This document shows, piece by piece, positions 41,785 through 49,685 of a DNA stretch of 64,000 nt (its first letter is position 1; each line of letters begins with the position of its first letter). Origin of the DNA: an uncultured Muribaculaceae bacterium (GTDB lineage: Bacteria > Bacteroidota > Bacteroidia > Bacteroidales > Muribaculaceae); assembly GCA_910584055.1 (NCBI GenBank), contig CAJTZS010000007.1, positions 46,644-110,643 on the forward strand, written 5' to 3'. A model generated the notes under the pieces. It had not been told where the DNA came from and did not search any database. It was given only the letters and a program-made list of their open reading frames with translations. Position numbers and translations under genes: made by a program.

Positions 41785-44007
41785 TCAAGATATTCTTTTA
41801 GCGAATTTAACGTCTTTTATTTTATCTTTAAGACTTCGGCAGATATTGTCGACAGTCTCGGAATTATCCACTTGCAGAGTGATTTCGCAATGAAACACTT
41901 CCTGCTTGGCATTGATGCTTAGCCCAACCATATTGATGCCGATATCGTGAGAGATGATGCCCGTGATTTCTTCAAGGATTCCGCGGCGGTCGATACCGTC
42001 GATGCTGATGGTTGCGAGGAATTTGTCGGCCACTCCTCCCCAACTGGTGGCTACGAGACGCGATCCGAAAGAGCTTTTCAGACGCATGGCGTTAGGGCAG
42101 CTCACCTTGTGAACCACTACCTCTTCATTCTCGTCAACGAAGCCGAGCACATCGTCTCCGGGAATCGGTTGGCAGCATGTGTCGAGTTTGTAGTTGGGTT
42201 TCTCGTCATCGGGGTGAAGCACGTATATCTCCTTGCGGTTGATAGGGATTTTGGGCGTTTCCGTCTTTTTTGAGGAGAAGGGATTGCGCAAAATCTTGGA
42301 AAGGAGCGACGAGCGGTTTTTATACAGGTCTTTAAGCTGTTTCGCCGAGAGGTTGATTTCATCGTTGGCAAGCATAAGATAGAGGTCTTCACGCTCGGAA
42401 AGATGGAAGTTTCCGAGTATTCTTGCCATAACGTCGGGAGAATCAGCTACCCCCTCACGTGCCATGAATTCGCTGTATATCTTTTTGCCTCTTTCAATGA
42501 GGAGTTTCCGGTCTTTTCGCAGGATGGCGCGCAGGCGGTTCTGTGCTTTCGCTGAATGGCAGAATTGCATCCATTCCGACTGAGGGGTCTGCGATTCGGA
42601 GGTTATGATCTCCACCTGGTCTCCGGAATCGAGTTTATAGGAGATAGGCACCAGACGGTGGTTTATCTTTCCGGCGATGCAATGCGTGCCGAGATGGGTA
42701 TGAATCGCGAAAGCGAGGTCAAGCACCGTGGAGCCTGCCGGAAGGGTGATGAGGTCTCCTTTGGGGGTGAATACATAAATCTCAGCCGAGAAGAGATTGA
42801 GCTTGATTGTATCGAGGAAATCGATTGCGTTGGGTTCGGGATTGGCGAGGATATCCTTGATTGTGTTCATCCACTTGTCAAGTTCAGTGTCGTCTTCATG
42901 CACACCTGTCTTGTATTTCCAGTGGGCTGCATAACCGAGTTCTGCGATCTCATCCATTTTACGGCTACGGATCTGCACCTCGATCCATTTGCCGTCGGGT
43001 CCCATCGCCGTTAGATGAAGTGCGCGATATCCGTTTGCTTTCGGAGTGCTTGTCCAGTCGCGCAACCGCTCCGGATGCACCTTGTGGCCATCCGTGAAGA
43101 AAGTGTATATTTCCCAGCAATGTATCCTCTCGAGGGCGTCATCGTCATTCTCGAAGATAACTCGCACGGCATAAATATCATATATTTCTTCAAATGGTAT
43201 CTTTTTTGTTTCCATCTTATTATAGATGGAATAAGCGCTTTTGACCCGTGCCTTAATTTCATATTTGAACCCTGCGGCATCGAGCTTCTTCCTCACCGGC
43301 TCCACGAATTCCTCGACGATCTCCTCTCTATGCTGCTCTCCTTCGCTCACTTTAGCGATTATTTCAGCATATTTCTGTGGATGTTCGTATTTAAAGGCAA
43401 GGTCTTCAAGTTCATCCTTGATTTTGTAAAGACCGAGACGATGGGCGAGAGGGGCATATACATAGAGCGTTTCACCTGCGATTTTATATTGTTTCTCCGG
43501 TCGCATCGACCCGAGTGTGCGCATATTGTGAAGCCTGTCTGCCATCTTTATCAGCACGACGCGTATGTCTGTTGACATGGAGAGGAGGAGTTTGCGGAAA
43601 TTTTCAGCCTGCAGTGATGCCTTGTCGCCGAAGATGCCACCGGAAATCTTCGTAAGCCCCTCTACAATTGACGCGATTTTGGAGCCGAAGTTAGCTTCGA
43701 TGTCTTCTTTTGTGAATTCCGTGTCCTCCACCACGTCGTGAAGGAACGCAGCGCATATTGAGGTCGAGCCAAGACCCAGTTCGGAGATTACAATTTTCGC
43801 GACTGCTATGGGATGTAGGATATAAGGCTCTCCGCTCCTGCGTCTTACACCCTTATGGGCAGACTTGGCAAACCGGAAAGCGCGCTCGATAATCTCCACT
43901 TTCTTGCGGTGGTTGCTTGCAAGATATGCATTGAGAACATCCTGATAAGCATCCTCTATCATTCGGTCTTCCTCTTCGGGCGACATATTTTTATTGTATT
44001 CGGCCAT
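41785..44007 (-). CDS. rel: Bifunctional (p)ppGpp synthetase/hydrolase Rel
   Basis: Makes and degrades the stringent-response alarmone. The 740-residue protein has an HD hydrolase domain with AAFLHDVVEDTEFTKEDIEA and MADRLHNMRTL, a synthetase domain with RVKSAYSIYNKM, DIYAVRVIFEN, RDWTSTPKANGYRALH and EVQIRS, a TGS domain (about 395-455; VFTPKGDLITLPAGSTVLDL), a helical/zinc-finger region and a C-terminal ACT domain (about 665-740). Both catalytic sites look intact, as expected for the single long Rel of Bacteroidetes. It is preceded by its own promoter and by a structured RNA candidate. In other Bacteroidales rel often follows the mltD gene; here the two are 23 kb apart and oppositely oriented. 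Confidence 0.96.
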   Translation of the reverse strand: MAEYNKNMSPEEEDRMIEDAYQDVLNAYLASNHRKKVEIIERAFRFAKSAHKGVRRRSGEPYILHPIAVAKIVISELGLGSTSICAAFLHDVVEDTEFTKEDIEANFGSKIASIVEGLTKISGGIFGDKASLQAENFRKLLLSMSTDIRVVLIKMADRLHNMRTLGSMRPEKQYKIAGETLYVYAPLAHRLGLYKIKDELEDLAFKYEHPQKYAEIIAKVSEGEQHREEIVEEFVEPVRKKLDAAGFKYEIKARVKSAYSIYNKMETKKIPFEEIYDIYAVRVIFENDDDALERIHCWEIYTFFTDGHKVHPERLRDWTSTPKANGYRALHLTAMGPDGKWIEVQIRSRKMDEIAELGYAAHWKYKTGVHEDDTELDKWMNTIKDILANPEPNAIDFLDTIKLNLFSAEIYVFTPKGDLITLPAGSTVLDLAFAIHTHLGTHCIAGKINHRLVPISYKLDSGDQVEIITSESQTPQSEWMQFCHSAKAQNRLRAILRKDRKLLIERGKKIYSEFMAREGVADSPDVMARILGNFHLSEREDLYLMLANDEINLSAKQLKDLYKNRSSLLSKILRNPFSSKKTETPKIPINRKEIYVLHPDDEKPNYKLDTCCQPIPGDDVLGFVDENEEVVVHKVSCPNAMRLKSSFGSRLVATSWGGVADKFLATISIDGIDRRGILEEITGIISHDIGINMVGLSINAKQEVFHCEITLQVDNSETVDNICRSLKDKIKDVKFAKRIS

Positions 44008-44038
44008 AATCTCCTCTCCTGTTTTGGTGGCTAATTTA

Positions 44039-44046
44039 CAAAGTTA
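44039..44046 (-). promoter_or_regulatory. -7 box of rel
   Basis: TAACTTTG on the minus strand fits TAnnTTTG, 31 bases before the rel ATG and downstream of the hairpin terminator at 44080-44111. No -33 box at the usual distance. The same octamer serves lysS at 61715-61722. Confidence 0.55.
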
Positions 44047-44079
44047 ATAAATTTCATAAAAAATTCCTCCTCTTTAATG

Positions 44080-44221
44080 AAAAAATCCCCGCGCATCTCA
44101 CGATGTGCGGGAATTTTCCTGCCTAAGATTTCAGCAAAGAGAATGGACTGTGGCCACTTGAATGGTCAAGACCACCTCATTGTCCGAAACTTTGGGCAGA
44201 CGATAGAAATTACTAATGTAT
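44080..44221 (-). ncRNA. Candidate structured non-coding RNA with intrinsic terminator
   Basis: Five pairs of complementary segments are perfectly nested: 44119-44123 with 44195-44199 (CTGCC), 44135-44139 with 44190-44194 (CAAAG), 44145-44148 with 44182-44185 (GGAC), 44150-44153 with 44172-44175 (GTGG) and 44157-44161 with 44166-44170 (CTTGA), closing on the loop ATGG. On the minus strand this rod is followed by a 10-bp hairpin (44088-44111) and six T (44080-44085). A near-consensus promoter (TAAATTTTG, one base too long) lies at 44228-44236. The rod shape with internal bulges is reminiscent of 6S RNA, but I cannot assign it. The 5' boundary is a guess. Confidence 0.5.
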
Positions 44222-44459
44222 ATAACCCAAAATTTAGACAATTATGTTTTTCGTTGAGGCATAAGGATTAAGGTTTTCATTGAAACATATCTAAGTCATG
44301 AAAAAAGTGTTGCTGTGATTTTGCTGCGGGATAATTGATTATTACTAAAGCCGCGAGCGGTGCTCGCTAAACACAATTTTGCCGGAATATATGTCCTATC
44401 CCTTTTCGTCAAGTCTTTTTCGTAGGGTCTTTCACTTTTTGCGTGTATAGCTTAAACGA

Positions 44460-44491
44460 CAAAATCGGCTGCGATATTGCAGCCGATTTTG
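44460..44491 (-). terminator. Terminator of ribH operon
   Basis: CAAAATCGGCTGC (44460-44472) and GCAGCCGATTTTG (44479-44491) are perfect 13-base arms with the loop GATATT, 26 bases after the ribH stop. The A/T end of the stem provides the T-rich tract. Confidence 0.85.
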
Positions 44492-44517
44492 TTAAATCAT
44501 TACATATAAATGTTAAA

Positions 44518-45042
44518 TTATTCTCTGAACGGCGCGAAGCGTATGCCTGCCGCGCGGGAGTGGAGGTTTGCCATCTCGATGGCGGCAACAGCTGCTTCAG
44601 AGCCTTTGTTGCCAAGCTTTCCGCCTGCCCGGTCAAGTGCCTGCTCAAGGTTCTCAACTGTCAGCACTCCGAAGATTACAGGGGTGCGTCCCTTGGCATT
44701 CAGTTCAGCTGTTGCCTGTGCCACAATCTGACAGACATAATCGAAATGGGGGGTGTCGCCCCGAATCACGCATCCGATAATTATCACAGCCGAGAGATCG
44801 GGCATTGAGGTGAGGGCCATTCCGGCGGCGTTGGCGAGCTCGACGGTGCCCGGCACGTCTTCAATAAAAAGGTTCTTGTCGTTGACTCCGGCTTTATGCA
44901 GCACATCGATTGCGCCATCGCGCAACGCATGGGTCACTTCCGGATTCCATTTTGCGGTGAATATGGCGCACTTGAATCCTTCGGGATCGATTATGCGGGG
45001 AATTTCAAGAGTGGCTCCGTTAGTGTTCAGTATCGTTGACAT
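44518..45042 (-). CDS. ribH: 6,7-dimethyl-8-ribityllumazine synthase
   Basis: Penultimate enzyme of riboflavin synthesis; condenses ribitylaminouracil with dihydroxybutanone phosphate. ATG 45042 gives 174 residues, normal for the family; earlier in-frame codons overlap the preceding gene and are not conserved. Landmarks: FTAKWNPEVTHALRDGAIDV, VPGTVELANAAGMAL, VIRGDTPHFDYVCQIVA with the catalytic His, VIFGVLTVENLEQALDRAGG and GNKGSEAAVAAIEMANL. It overlaps the TPR-like gene by 23 bases and ends its operon. I see no FMN riboswitch upstream. ribF is at 50464 on the same strand but in another transcript. Confidence 0.95.
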   Translation of the reverse strand: MSTILNTNGATLEIPRIIDPEGFKCAIFTAKWNPEVTHALRDGAIDVLHKAGVNDKNLFIEDVPGTVELANAAGMALTSMPDLSAVIIIGCVIRGDTPHFDYVCQIVAQATAELNAKGRTPVIFGVLTVENLEQALDRAGGKLGNKGSEAAVAAIEMANLHSRAAGIRFAPFRE

Positions 45043-45907
45043 CTTTTTCTTTTTTGAATTTGGAAATCCGGTTCTTAGCCTCTTTCTGCACCTTGTGGAG
45101 GAATGTTTTCCATCCGGATTCATTGCGTGCGTAGGAATCAAGTATTTCTATCAGGGCGAGGATGTCTTCTTCAAGCTCGATTGTCTCTAAAGCGATGGAG
45201 TGTGGAAGGACAGCTTCGAGCAGACGTTTCGCACGCGGACGCATCTGGCTGACGCGCATCATGATTTTCGCCATTTCAATAGTCATTTTCACTTCACGAC
45301 GCGTCACCTTCCCGGCACGTTTCTTCGAAAGCTTGATAGCTTCCGAATAGAACTTCAGGGCGGCGCGGTAGTCGCCGGTGGATGCGAGCAGTTCGCCCAC
45401 ATTCCTCAGCGATTCGATGAGGCGGTCGGTTGCCGCGCTTACGCCGGCATTCACTTTGTCGTAAAGTACCCCGGCGTTGATCTGCTGTTTTACCAGAAGC
45501 TCTAGAGTCTTTTTACGTGAGCGCAGGATGCGGGTGGAAAGATCCATTGCAAGGATATGATACTTGCCGAAGCGATCAGCATTCTCTTTGATAAGGTTTT
45601 CAAGTACCTTGAAAAGTGTGTCGAGTTCTTTCTCGCTTTGCTTGTAATCTTTAAGCTGGAAATGGATTTCCGACAAATCAAAAAGCAGCCCCACAAGAAG
45701 CGCGCGGAATTCATGGCTGGTGTAGTCGGAAAATTCGCGTAATTCACGCAGACCTTCCACAGTGCGTTCCATCGCATCGATATAACGGTTTTCGGCTGCG
45801 AGGCTCTCGGCTGTCTTGCGACAGGTTAGCACGGCATCAACTATTTCATGATCTCTTGTGTTTTTGTCGATCTTCTTGAGATCAACGGGTATTTCTATCA
45901 TTGTCAT
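45020..45907 (-). CDS. TPR-like helical protein
   Basis: A 295-residue cytoplasmic protein made almost only of amphipathic helices; blocks such as RALLVGLLFDLSEIHFQLKD and ELLASTGDYRAALKFYSEAI are TPR-like. The C-terminus is strongly basic (KEAKNRISKFKKEKD). No catalytic motif. Equivalent genes stand before ribH in other Bacteroidales, but I know no assigned function. I take the ATG at 45907; TTG 45913 and ATG 45901 are alternatives. It starts 6 bases after the isomerase stop and runs 23 bases into ribH. Confidence 0.8.
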   Translation of the reverse strand: MTMIEIPVDLKKIDKNTRDHEIVDAVLTCRKTAESLAAENRYIDAMERTVEGLRELREFSDYTSHEFRALLVGLLFDLSEIHFQLKDYKQSEKELDTLFKVLENLIKENADRFGKYHILAMDLSTRILRSRKKTLELLVKQQINAGVLYDKVNAGVSAATDRLIESLRNVGELLASTGDYRAALKFYSEAIKLSKKRAGKVTRREVKMTIEMAKIMMRVSQMRPRAKRLLEAVLPHSIALETIELEEDILALIEILDSYARNESGWKTFLHKVQKEAKNRISKFKKEKDVNDTEH

Positions 45908-45913
45908 ATCCAA

Positions 45914-46525
45914 TTATTTTATTGCTTCCCTTGATTTATGTCCGAGATAACCGCCATGGTGGCGTTTGGCGTAATCCTCTACGGAGAAATCTATTGCTTT
46001 CATTGTGGACACCACCAGCACATCGCCCATTACGGTCATCATGGTGGTGGATGTGGTGGGGGTCATGCCCAGCGGGCACACTTCAGGCGCGCCTCCGGTC
46101 AATAAGGTCACGTCACCGGTGCGTGCCAGAACACTGTCCGCATCTCCTGTTATAACGATTATCGGAATCTCAGGGTTCAATATCCTTGCGAGATCTATCA
46201 GTTCGAGAATCTCTCGCGTTTTCCCCGAATTGCTTAGCAAGAGCAGCAGGTCGTTATGTTGGATCACGCCTAAGTCTCCGTGTTGTGCTTCCGAGGGATG
46301 CAGGAACACCGAGGGGGTGCCTGTGGAGCTGAAAGTGGTGGCTATGTTCATTGCAATCTGGCCTGCTTTACCCATGCCGGAGGTAATGAGCTTGCCGCCA
46401 CGGCGGTTCACGTGTTCCACAATCAGTTCCACGGCGCGTTCATACGCATCGCTGACAGGTATGTTAAGTATCGCGGCCGCCTCTCTGCGGAGTATCGACT
46501 GCATTTCTTCTTTTATGTCGATCAT
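45914..46525 (-). CDS. SIS-domain phosphosugar isomerase (KpsF/KdsD type without CBS)
   Basis: Predicted arabinose-5-phosphate isomerase feeding Kdo synthesis, or a related phosphosugar isomerase. ATG 46525 gives 203 residues, a lone SIS domain: KLITSGMGKAGQIAMNIATT, SEAQHGDLGVIQHNDLLLLL, SNSGKTREILELI, PEIPIIVITGDADSVLARTG and EVCPLGMTPTTSTTMM. The C-terminal CBS pair of E. coli KdsD is absent; short versions of this kind are known in Bacteroides. It overlaps the thioesterase stop by 4 bases. Confidence 0.9.
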   Translation of the reverse strand: MIDIKEEMQSILRREAAAILNIPVSDAYERAVELIVEHVNRRGGKLITSGMGKAGQIAMNIATTFSSTGTPSVFLHPSEAQHGDLGVIQHNDLLLLLSNSGKTREILELIDLARILNPEIPIIVITGDADSVLARTGDVTLLTGGAPEVCPLGMTPTTSTTMMTVMGDVLVVSTMKAIDFSVEDYAKRHHGGYLGHKSREAIK

Positions 46526-46959
46526 CTTTTCATTGATTTTTCCAATGCGCGGCGCCAGTGGTCGGGCATCGGGATGGAATGTTGTGTTATAGGGTCGAAG
46601 CATACCATCACTGTTTCACAAGCCGATTTTACTTCGCCTGTTTTTTTGAGGGCGATCACCTGCAGAAGTTTAAAACTGCGGTCGGAGATGGATTCGCATC
46701 GTGTATATACTGACACTTCCTCGCCGAAGAAAATCGGAGAGATGTAGCAGCAGTCAACATTGGCTATAACCGTCTCGACCTTGCTCCATTCTATTATGCG
46801 TTCGTGGATATTGCTGAAAAACCAGGCTTTGCCGGTATCATAGAAGGATAAATATACGGTGTTGTTGACATGCCCGAGCACATCAACGTCGCTGAAACGG
46901 ATCTGGAGATCTGTTTCGTATTTGAATTCGGAGAGCGGGGGGATATTATGTGGATTCAC
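46522..46959 (-). CDS. Acyl-CoA thioesterase, 4HBT hot-dog family
   Basis: A 145-residue single-domain hot-dog protein, predicted to hydrolyse acyl-CoA or acyl-ACP thioesters. Landmarks: LQIRFSDVDVLGHVNNTVYL with the catalytic Asp (in DVDVLGHVNN), IIEWSKVETVIANVDCCYIS, and VSVYTRCESISDRSFKLLQV. The start codon is GTG at 46959 (no nearby ATG in frame), preceded by a compound AATGTTTAATG / CCTAAA repeat. Its end is coupled to the SIS isomerase by ATGA. Confidence 0.9.
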   Translation of the reverse strand: MNPHNIPPLSEFKYETDLQIRFSDVDVLGHVNNTVYLSFYDTGKAWFFSNIHERIIEWSKVETVIANVDCCYISPIFFGEEVSVYTRCESISDRSFKLLQVIALKKTGEVKSACETVMVCFDPITQHSIPMPDHWRRALEKSMKR

Positions 46960-46971
46960 TGTATTTAATGT

Positions 46972-47068
46972 GTAATGTTTAATTTTAGGCTTTAGGTTTT
47001 AGGCTTTAGGCTTTAGGGTTATTCGGCGAAGCTTTCTAAGGCCTAAGGCCTAAAACCTAAAGCCTAAA
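46972..47068 (-). repeat. Compound AATGTTTAATG / CCTAAA palindromic repeat
   Basis: 46972-46982 is a piece of the AATGTTTAATG family (TTTAATGTGTAATGTTTAAT across 46964-46983). 46984-47004 and 47048-47068 are a perfect 21-base inverted pair of the CCTAAA family, with inner extra units (47005-47017 and 47037-47047). It touches the DUF721 stop (47070-47072) and lies 13 bases before the GTG start of the thioesterase. Confidence 0.85.
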
Positions 47069-47069
47069 T

Positions 47070-47363
47070 TTATCCGGTGAACCGGATTTCGGAGATTACG
47101 GTTTTACCGAGTTTATTGTTGATTATCTTTATGATTGAGGAGCGGTTCATTGTCAGTTCGTGTCTTAGCGCCGCACCCGGCACGGGGATTGACATGACAC
47201 CGAGTTTTACGGTGGGCCGTCCGCAGCTGGAAGCTATGTGATCACCGACGATGGGCCTCCATAGGCTGATTGCGCGTTGCTCGTCGAGTCTCGCCGTCAT
47301 GTTGCACTCCTGGATGGTAAGCCGGAGCACATCTCCTATCGATTGCGCCTCATTCCGTCTCAT
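47070..47363 (-). CDS. DUF721 / DciA-like protein
   Basis: A 97-residue protein with RRNEAQSIGDVLRLTIQECN, ISLWRPIVGDHIASSC and LRHELTMNRSSIIKIINNKL, the pattern of DUF721. Larger members include the helicase-loading factor DciA, so a part in DNA replication is plausible; the recF neighbour fits. Its first 14 bases overlap the recF end. Confidence 0.87.
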   Translation of the reverse strand: MRRNEAQSIGDVLRLTIQECNMTARLDEQRAISLWRPIVGDHIASSCGRPTVKLGVMSIPVPGAALRHELTMNRSSIIKIINNKLGKTVISEIRFTG

Positions 47364-48465
47364 ATGTAGAAATAAGGTTGAAATTACCGTCAGACACTTC
47401 GAAAAGGCGGCTCTCCCCGCTGAGGGGAGCTATGGTTTCGTCGAGATGTTCGCGGTTGGTGTCGGTTATGAAAATCTGTCCGAAATTATCGTTCGAACTT
47501 ACCATCTTCATAATCCTTGCCACTCTTTCCGAATCGAGTTTATCGAAGATGTCGTCAAGAAGGAGAATCGGTGTGATGCCGCTGCGCTGCTTGAGATAGT
47601 CGAAGATGGCGAGGCGGAGTGCCACGGTATATGACTTTACTTGTCCCTGACTGCCGAGACGCCGCATTGAATACTCGCCCAGCCCTGTTGTGAGGTCATC
47701 GCGGTGGATACCGCGTGAGGTGTAGCCCAATGCCAGGTCTTTGGCTCGGTCTTCGTTGAAGACCTGTGTGGGCGATTGGTCGTTGAGTACGCTCTTGTAT
47801 TTGATCGTTGCCTTTTCGGCATCTCCGGAGATGTACGAATAGTATTGTCGGAATATAGGTGATATCTCCTCGACCCATTGCCTGCGGGCGCTGTTGATCG
47901 CAAGCGCTGTGTCGGACATCTGTGTTTCGATAGCCTCGAACAGGAGGGGATCTGAAAGCCCGGCGCGGAGCATGCGGTTTCTCGATTCCAGAGATTTGTT
48001 GTATCGGATTAGTTGCGACAGATATGCGCGGTCTGCCTGGGAGATAATCATATCCATAAGTTTGCGTCGCACTTCCGCTGCGCCTGTCACCAGTTCGCTG
48101 TCTGCCGGCGTGACTGTCACAACTGGGAATCGCCCTATGTGTTCGGAAATACGGTCATATTCTTTGCCGTTGCGCTTCAAGGTTTTCCCTTTCCCGCGTA
48201 CGATGCCGCATGTCACGAGTTCGTCGCTGCCGTTGTCCATCGAGTATTCCCCCTTGACCATGAGCATATCTTCGCCATGCAGGATAAGGGCGGTTTCCGG
48301 CATTGTGCTCATAGGGCGGCTCATCCCTAAGAAATAGATGGCTTCGAGCAGGTTGCTTTTCCCCATACCGTTCTTGCCCAACAAGCAGTTTACCCCGCCG
48401 CAAAAATCGAGTTTTGCGTCGCGGATATTCTTGAAGTTCAATATGTCGATATGGGTTATCTTCAA
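47350..48465 (-). CDS. recF: DNA replication and repair protein RecF
   Basis: SMC-like ATPase that helps load RecA at gaps. The 371-residue protein has Walker A CLLGKNGMGKSNLLEAIYFL, a coiled middle, the signature LGSQGQVKSYTVALRLAIFD and Walker B ILLLDDIFDKLDSERVARIM. The start codon is TTG at 48465: the conserved sequence begins here (MKITHIDILNFKNI), there is no in-frame ATG, and an in-frame stop lies five codons upstream. The TTG directly follows an AATGTTTAATG-type repeat. It overlaps DUF721 by 14 bases. Confidence 0.95.
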   Translation of the reverse strand: MKITHIDILNFKNIRDAKLDFCGGVNCLLGKNGMGKSNLLEAIYFLGMSRPMSTMPETALILHGEDMLMVKGEYSMDNGSDELVTCGIVRGKGKTLKRNGKEYDRISEHIGRFPVVTVTPADSELVTGAAEVRRKLMDMIISQADRAYLSQLIRYNKSLESRNRMLRAGLSDPLLFEAIETQMSDTALAINSARRQWVEEISPIFRQYYSYISGDAEKATIKYKSVLNDQSPTQVFNEDRAKDLALGYTSRGIHRDDLTTGLGEYSMRRLGSQGQVKSYTVALRLAIFDYLKQRSGITPILLLDDIFDKLDSERVARIMKMVSSNDNFGQIFITDTNREHLDETIAPLSGESRLFEVSDGNFNLISTYETE

Positions 48466-48570
48466 TTTAATGTGTAATGTTTAATGTTTAATGTTAAACG
48501 TGTAATGTAATGTTTAATGTTCAATGATTTCGGCGGATGCCAATTAAACATTAAACATTCAACATTAAAA
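48466..48570 (-). repeat. AATGTTTAATG-family palindromic repeat between upp and recF
   Basis: Tandem TTTAATG / GTGTAATG units (48467-48526) face ATTAAACATTAAACATTCAA (48543-48562) and more. The arms are imperfectly complementary over about 27 bases. It fills the gap between the upp stop and the TTG start of recF. Confidence 0.8.
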
Positions 48571-48578
48571 ACTAAAGA

Positions 48579-49244
48579 CTATTCTTTGGTTCCGTAGGCG
48601 AGGTCTCCGGCATCACCGAGACCCGGAACGATATACGAATGGGCATTGACTTCATCATCGATGTCGCCACACCACAGCGTTGTCTTGTCTGCCGGGAATC
48701 GGTCGCAGACATATTGCACGCTTTGACGCGATGCTATTACAGATGCCACATGGATATGAGCCGGATTCCCTTTGGAAAGCAGGGCCTTGTATGCCAGCTC
48801 CATGGAGCTCCCTGTGGCGAGCATCGGATCGACAAGCAGCAGAGTCTTACCTTCTATAGAAGGGGAGGCGAGGTATTCAATGAGCACGTCGAAGGTGTCT
48901 CCCTTCTCTTTATATCGGCGGTATGCGCTTACGAATGCGTTTTCAGCCTTGTCGAAGAAGTTGAGGAAGCCATGGTGAAACGGCAGGCCGGCACGCAGGA
49001 TTGTGGCAAGCACGATCCGGTCGGCCGGTTCGCGGCAGATCGCGGTGCCGAGAGGTGTCTGCACCTCAGTGTTTTTATAGTTAAGGCGTTTTGAAATTTC
49101 ATAAGCCATAATTTCACCGATGCGGTCGAGATTGGTCCGGAAGCGCAAAGGGTCCTTCTGTATATTGACATCACGCATCTCGAGCATATAGCGGTTTACC
49201 AGGCTCGGAGTGTCAGCGAAATTGATAACTTCTATCTCTTTCAT
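48579..49244 (-). CDS. upp: Uracil phosphoribosyltransferase
   Basis: Salvages uracil to UMP with PRPP. The 221-residue protein carries TILRAGLPFHHGFLNFFD, the PRPP loop LLVDPMLATGSSMELAYKAL and the uracil-binding C-terminal YIVPGLGDAGDLAYG. Length is normal. A textbook promoter precedes it (49270-49301). It is followed by a repeat and then recF. Confidence 0.95.
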   Translation of the reverse strand: MKEIEVINFADTPSLVNRYMLEMRDVNIQKDPLRFRTNLDRIGEIMAYEISKRLNYKNTEVQTPLGTAICREPADRIVLATILRAGLPFHHGFLNFFDKAENAFVSAYRRYKEKGDTFDVLIEYLASPSIEGKTLLLVDPMLATGSSMELAYKALLSKGNPAHIHVASVIASRQSVQYVCDRFPADKTTLWCGDIDDEVNAHSYIVPGLGDAGDLAYGTKE

Positions 49245-49269
49245 CTCAGTAGACTTTTTATAAATTAGA

Positions 49270-49301
49270 CAAAGATAGCAAACAAATTCGACTAAATCAA
49301 A
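49270..49301 (-). promoter_or_regulatory. Complete promoter of upp
   Basis: On the minus strand TTTG (49298-49301), a 20-base spacer and TATCTTTG (49270-49277) match both elements of the Bacteroidetes primary promoter. The start codon is 25 bases after the -7 box. Confidence 0.8.
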
Positions 49302-49343
49302 TTTTCATCCCAAAACCATCATGAATCACTCTGTAGATGGAAG

Positions 49344-49624
49344 TAAATTCCCGTTTATCTCACTGACCGAATCCTAATGTCGTGACAGCCTTCGAAGAAG
49401 GCTTTTAGTTATAACCCCACATCGACGCGCCGCTTCTGCAAGAAGCAGGCGGGGCGGTGTGGGGTTAACCCACTACTGCGACATCGGCCTCGAAGAGGTC
49501 GTATAATATCTCTAATCGACCTCTCCGAGGTCGCATCGACGCATCGTGTGGGGTTATAACTAATTGCCCTTTTCAATGGCTGACGCGAAGGTTTAGTCTA
49601 ATCAGTGCGATAAATGGGAATTTA
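49344..49624. mobile_element. Hairpin-rich cassette with inverted ends, copy 1 (MITE-like)
   Basis: The left end (49344-49366) is complementary at 21 of 23 bases to the right end (49602-49624; AGTGCGATAAATGGGAATTT, then A). The right 33 bases (49592-49624) match those of the second cassette at 62582-62614 with one difference. The interior has no ORF but a perfect 17-base inverted repeat (TTAGTTATAACCCCACA 49405-49421 with 49547-49563), a hairpin AGCCTTC/GAAGGCT (49387-49403) followed by TTTT, and smaller GC-rich hairpins. I see no clear target-site duplication. It looks like a non-autonomous element, or a cassette with exchangeable structured content. Confidence 0.6.
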
Positions 49625-49685
49625 GCGAGGGTTGCTAATAAATGGGGTGGTCTCGCGTTGATTAAATAAGAATATTAATAATATC

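Larger units (their letters stand above)
44008..44517. other. Intergenic region between ribH and rel
   Basis: A 510-base gap with no coding capacity. From the ribH side it holds the ribH terminator, about 220 bases in which I see only short hairpins, the nested structured segment described as a candidate RNA with its terminator, and the rel promoter. Confidence 0.7.
49245..49685. other. Intergenic region between upp and the secreted esterase
   Basis: A 441-base gap between divergent genes. It holds the upp promoter, the 281-bp cassette with inverted ends and a 61-base spacer before the esterase. No gene is seen. Confidence 0.7.

Noticed and set aside
44221..44440. Second small RNA or small gene between the RNA candidate and ribH terminator
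   Set aside because: Only weak hairpins and no start codon with a plausible frame; nothing can be supported.
44492..45100. FMN riboswitch for ribH
   Set aside because: ribH is inside an operon and overlaps the previous gene; I see none of the conserved RFN segments upstream.
41700..48570. CRISPR array in the tandem AATGTTTAATG units
   Set aside because: Units are 7-10 bases without unique spacers of constant length, and no cas genes are near.
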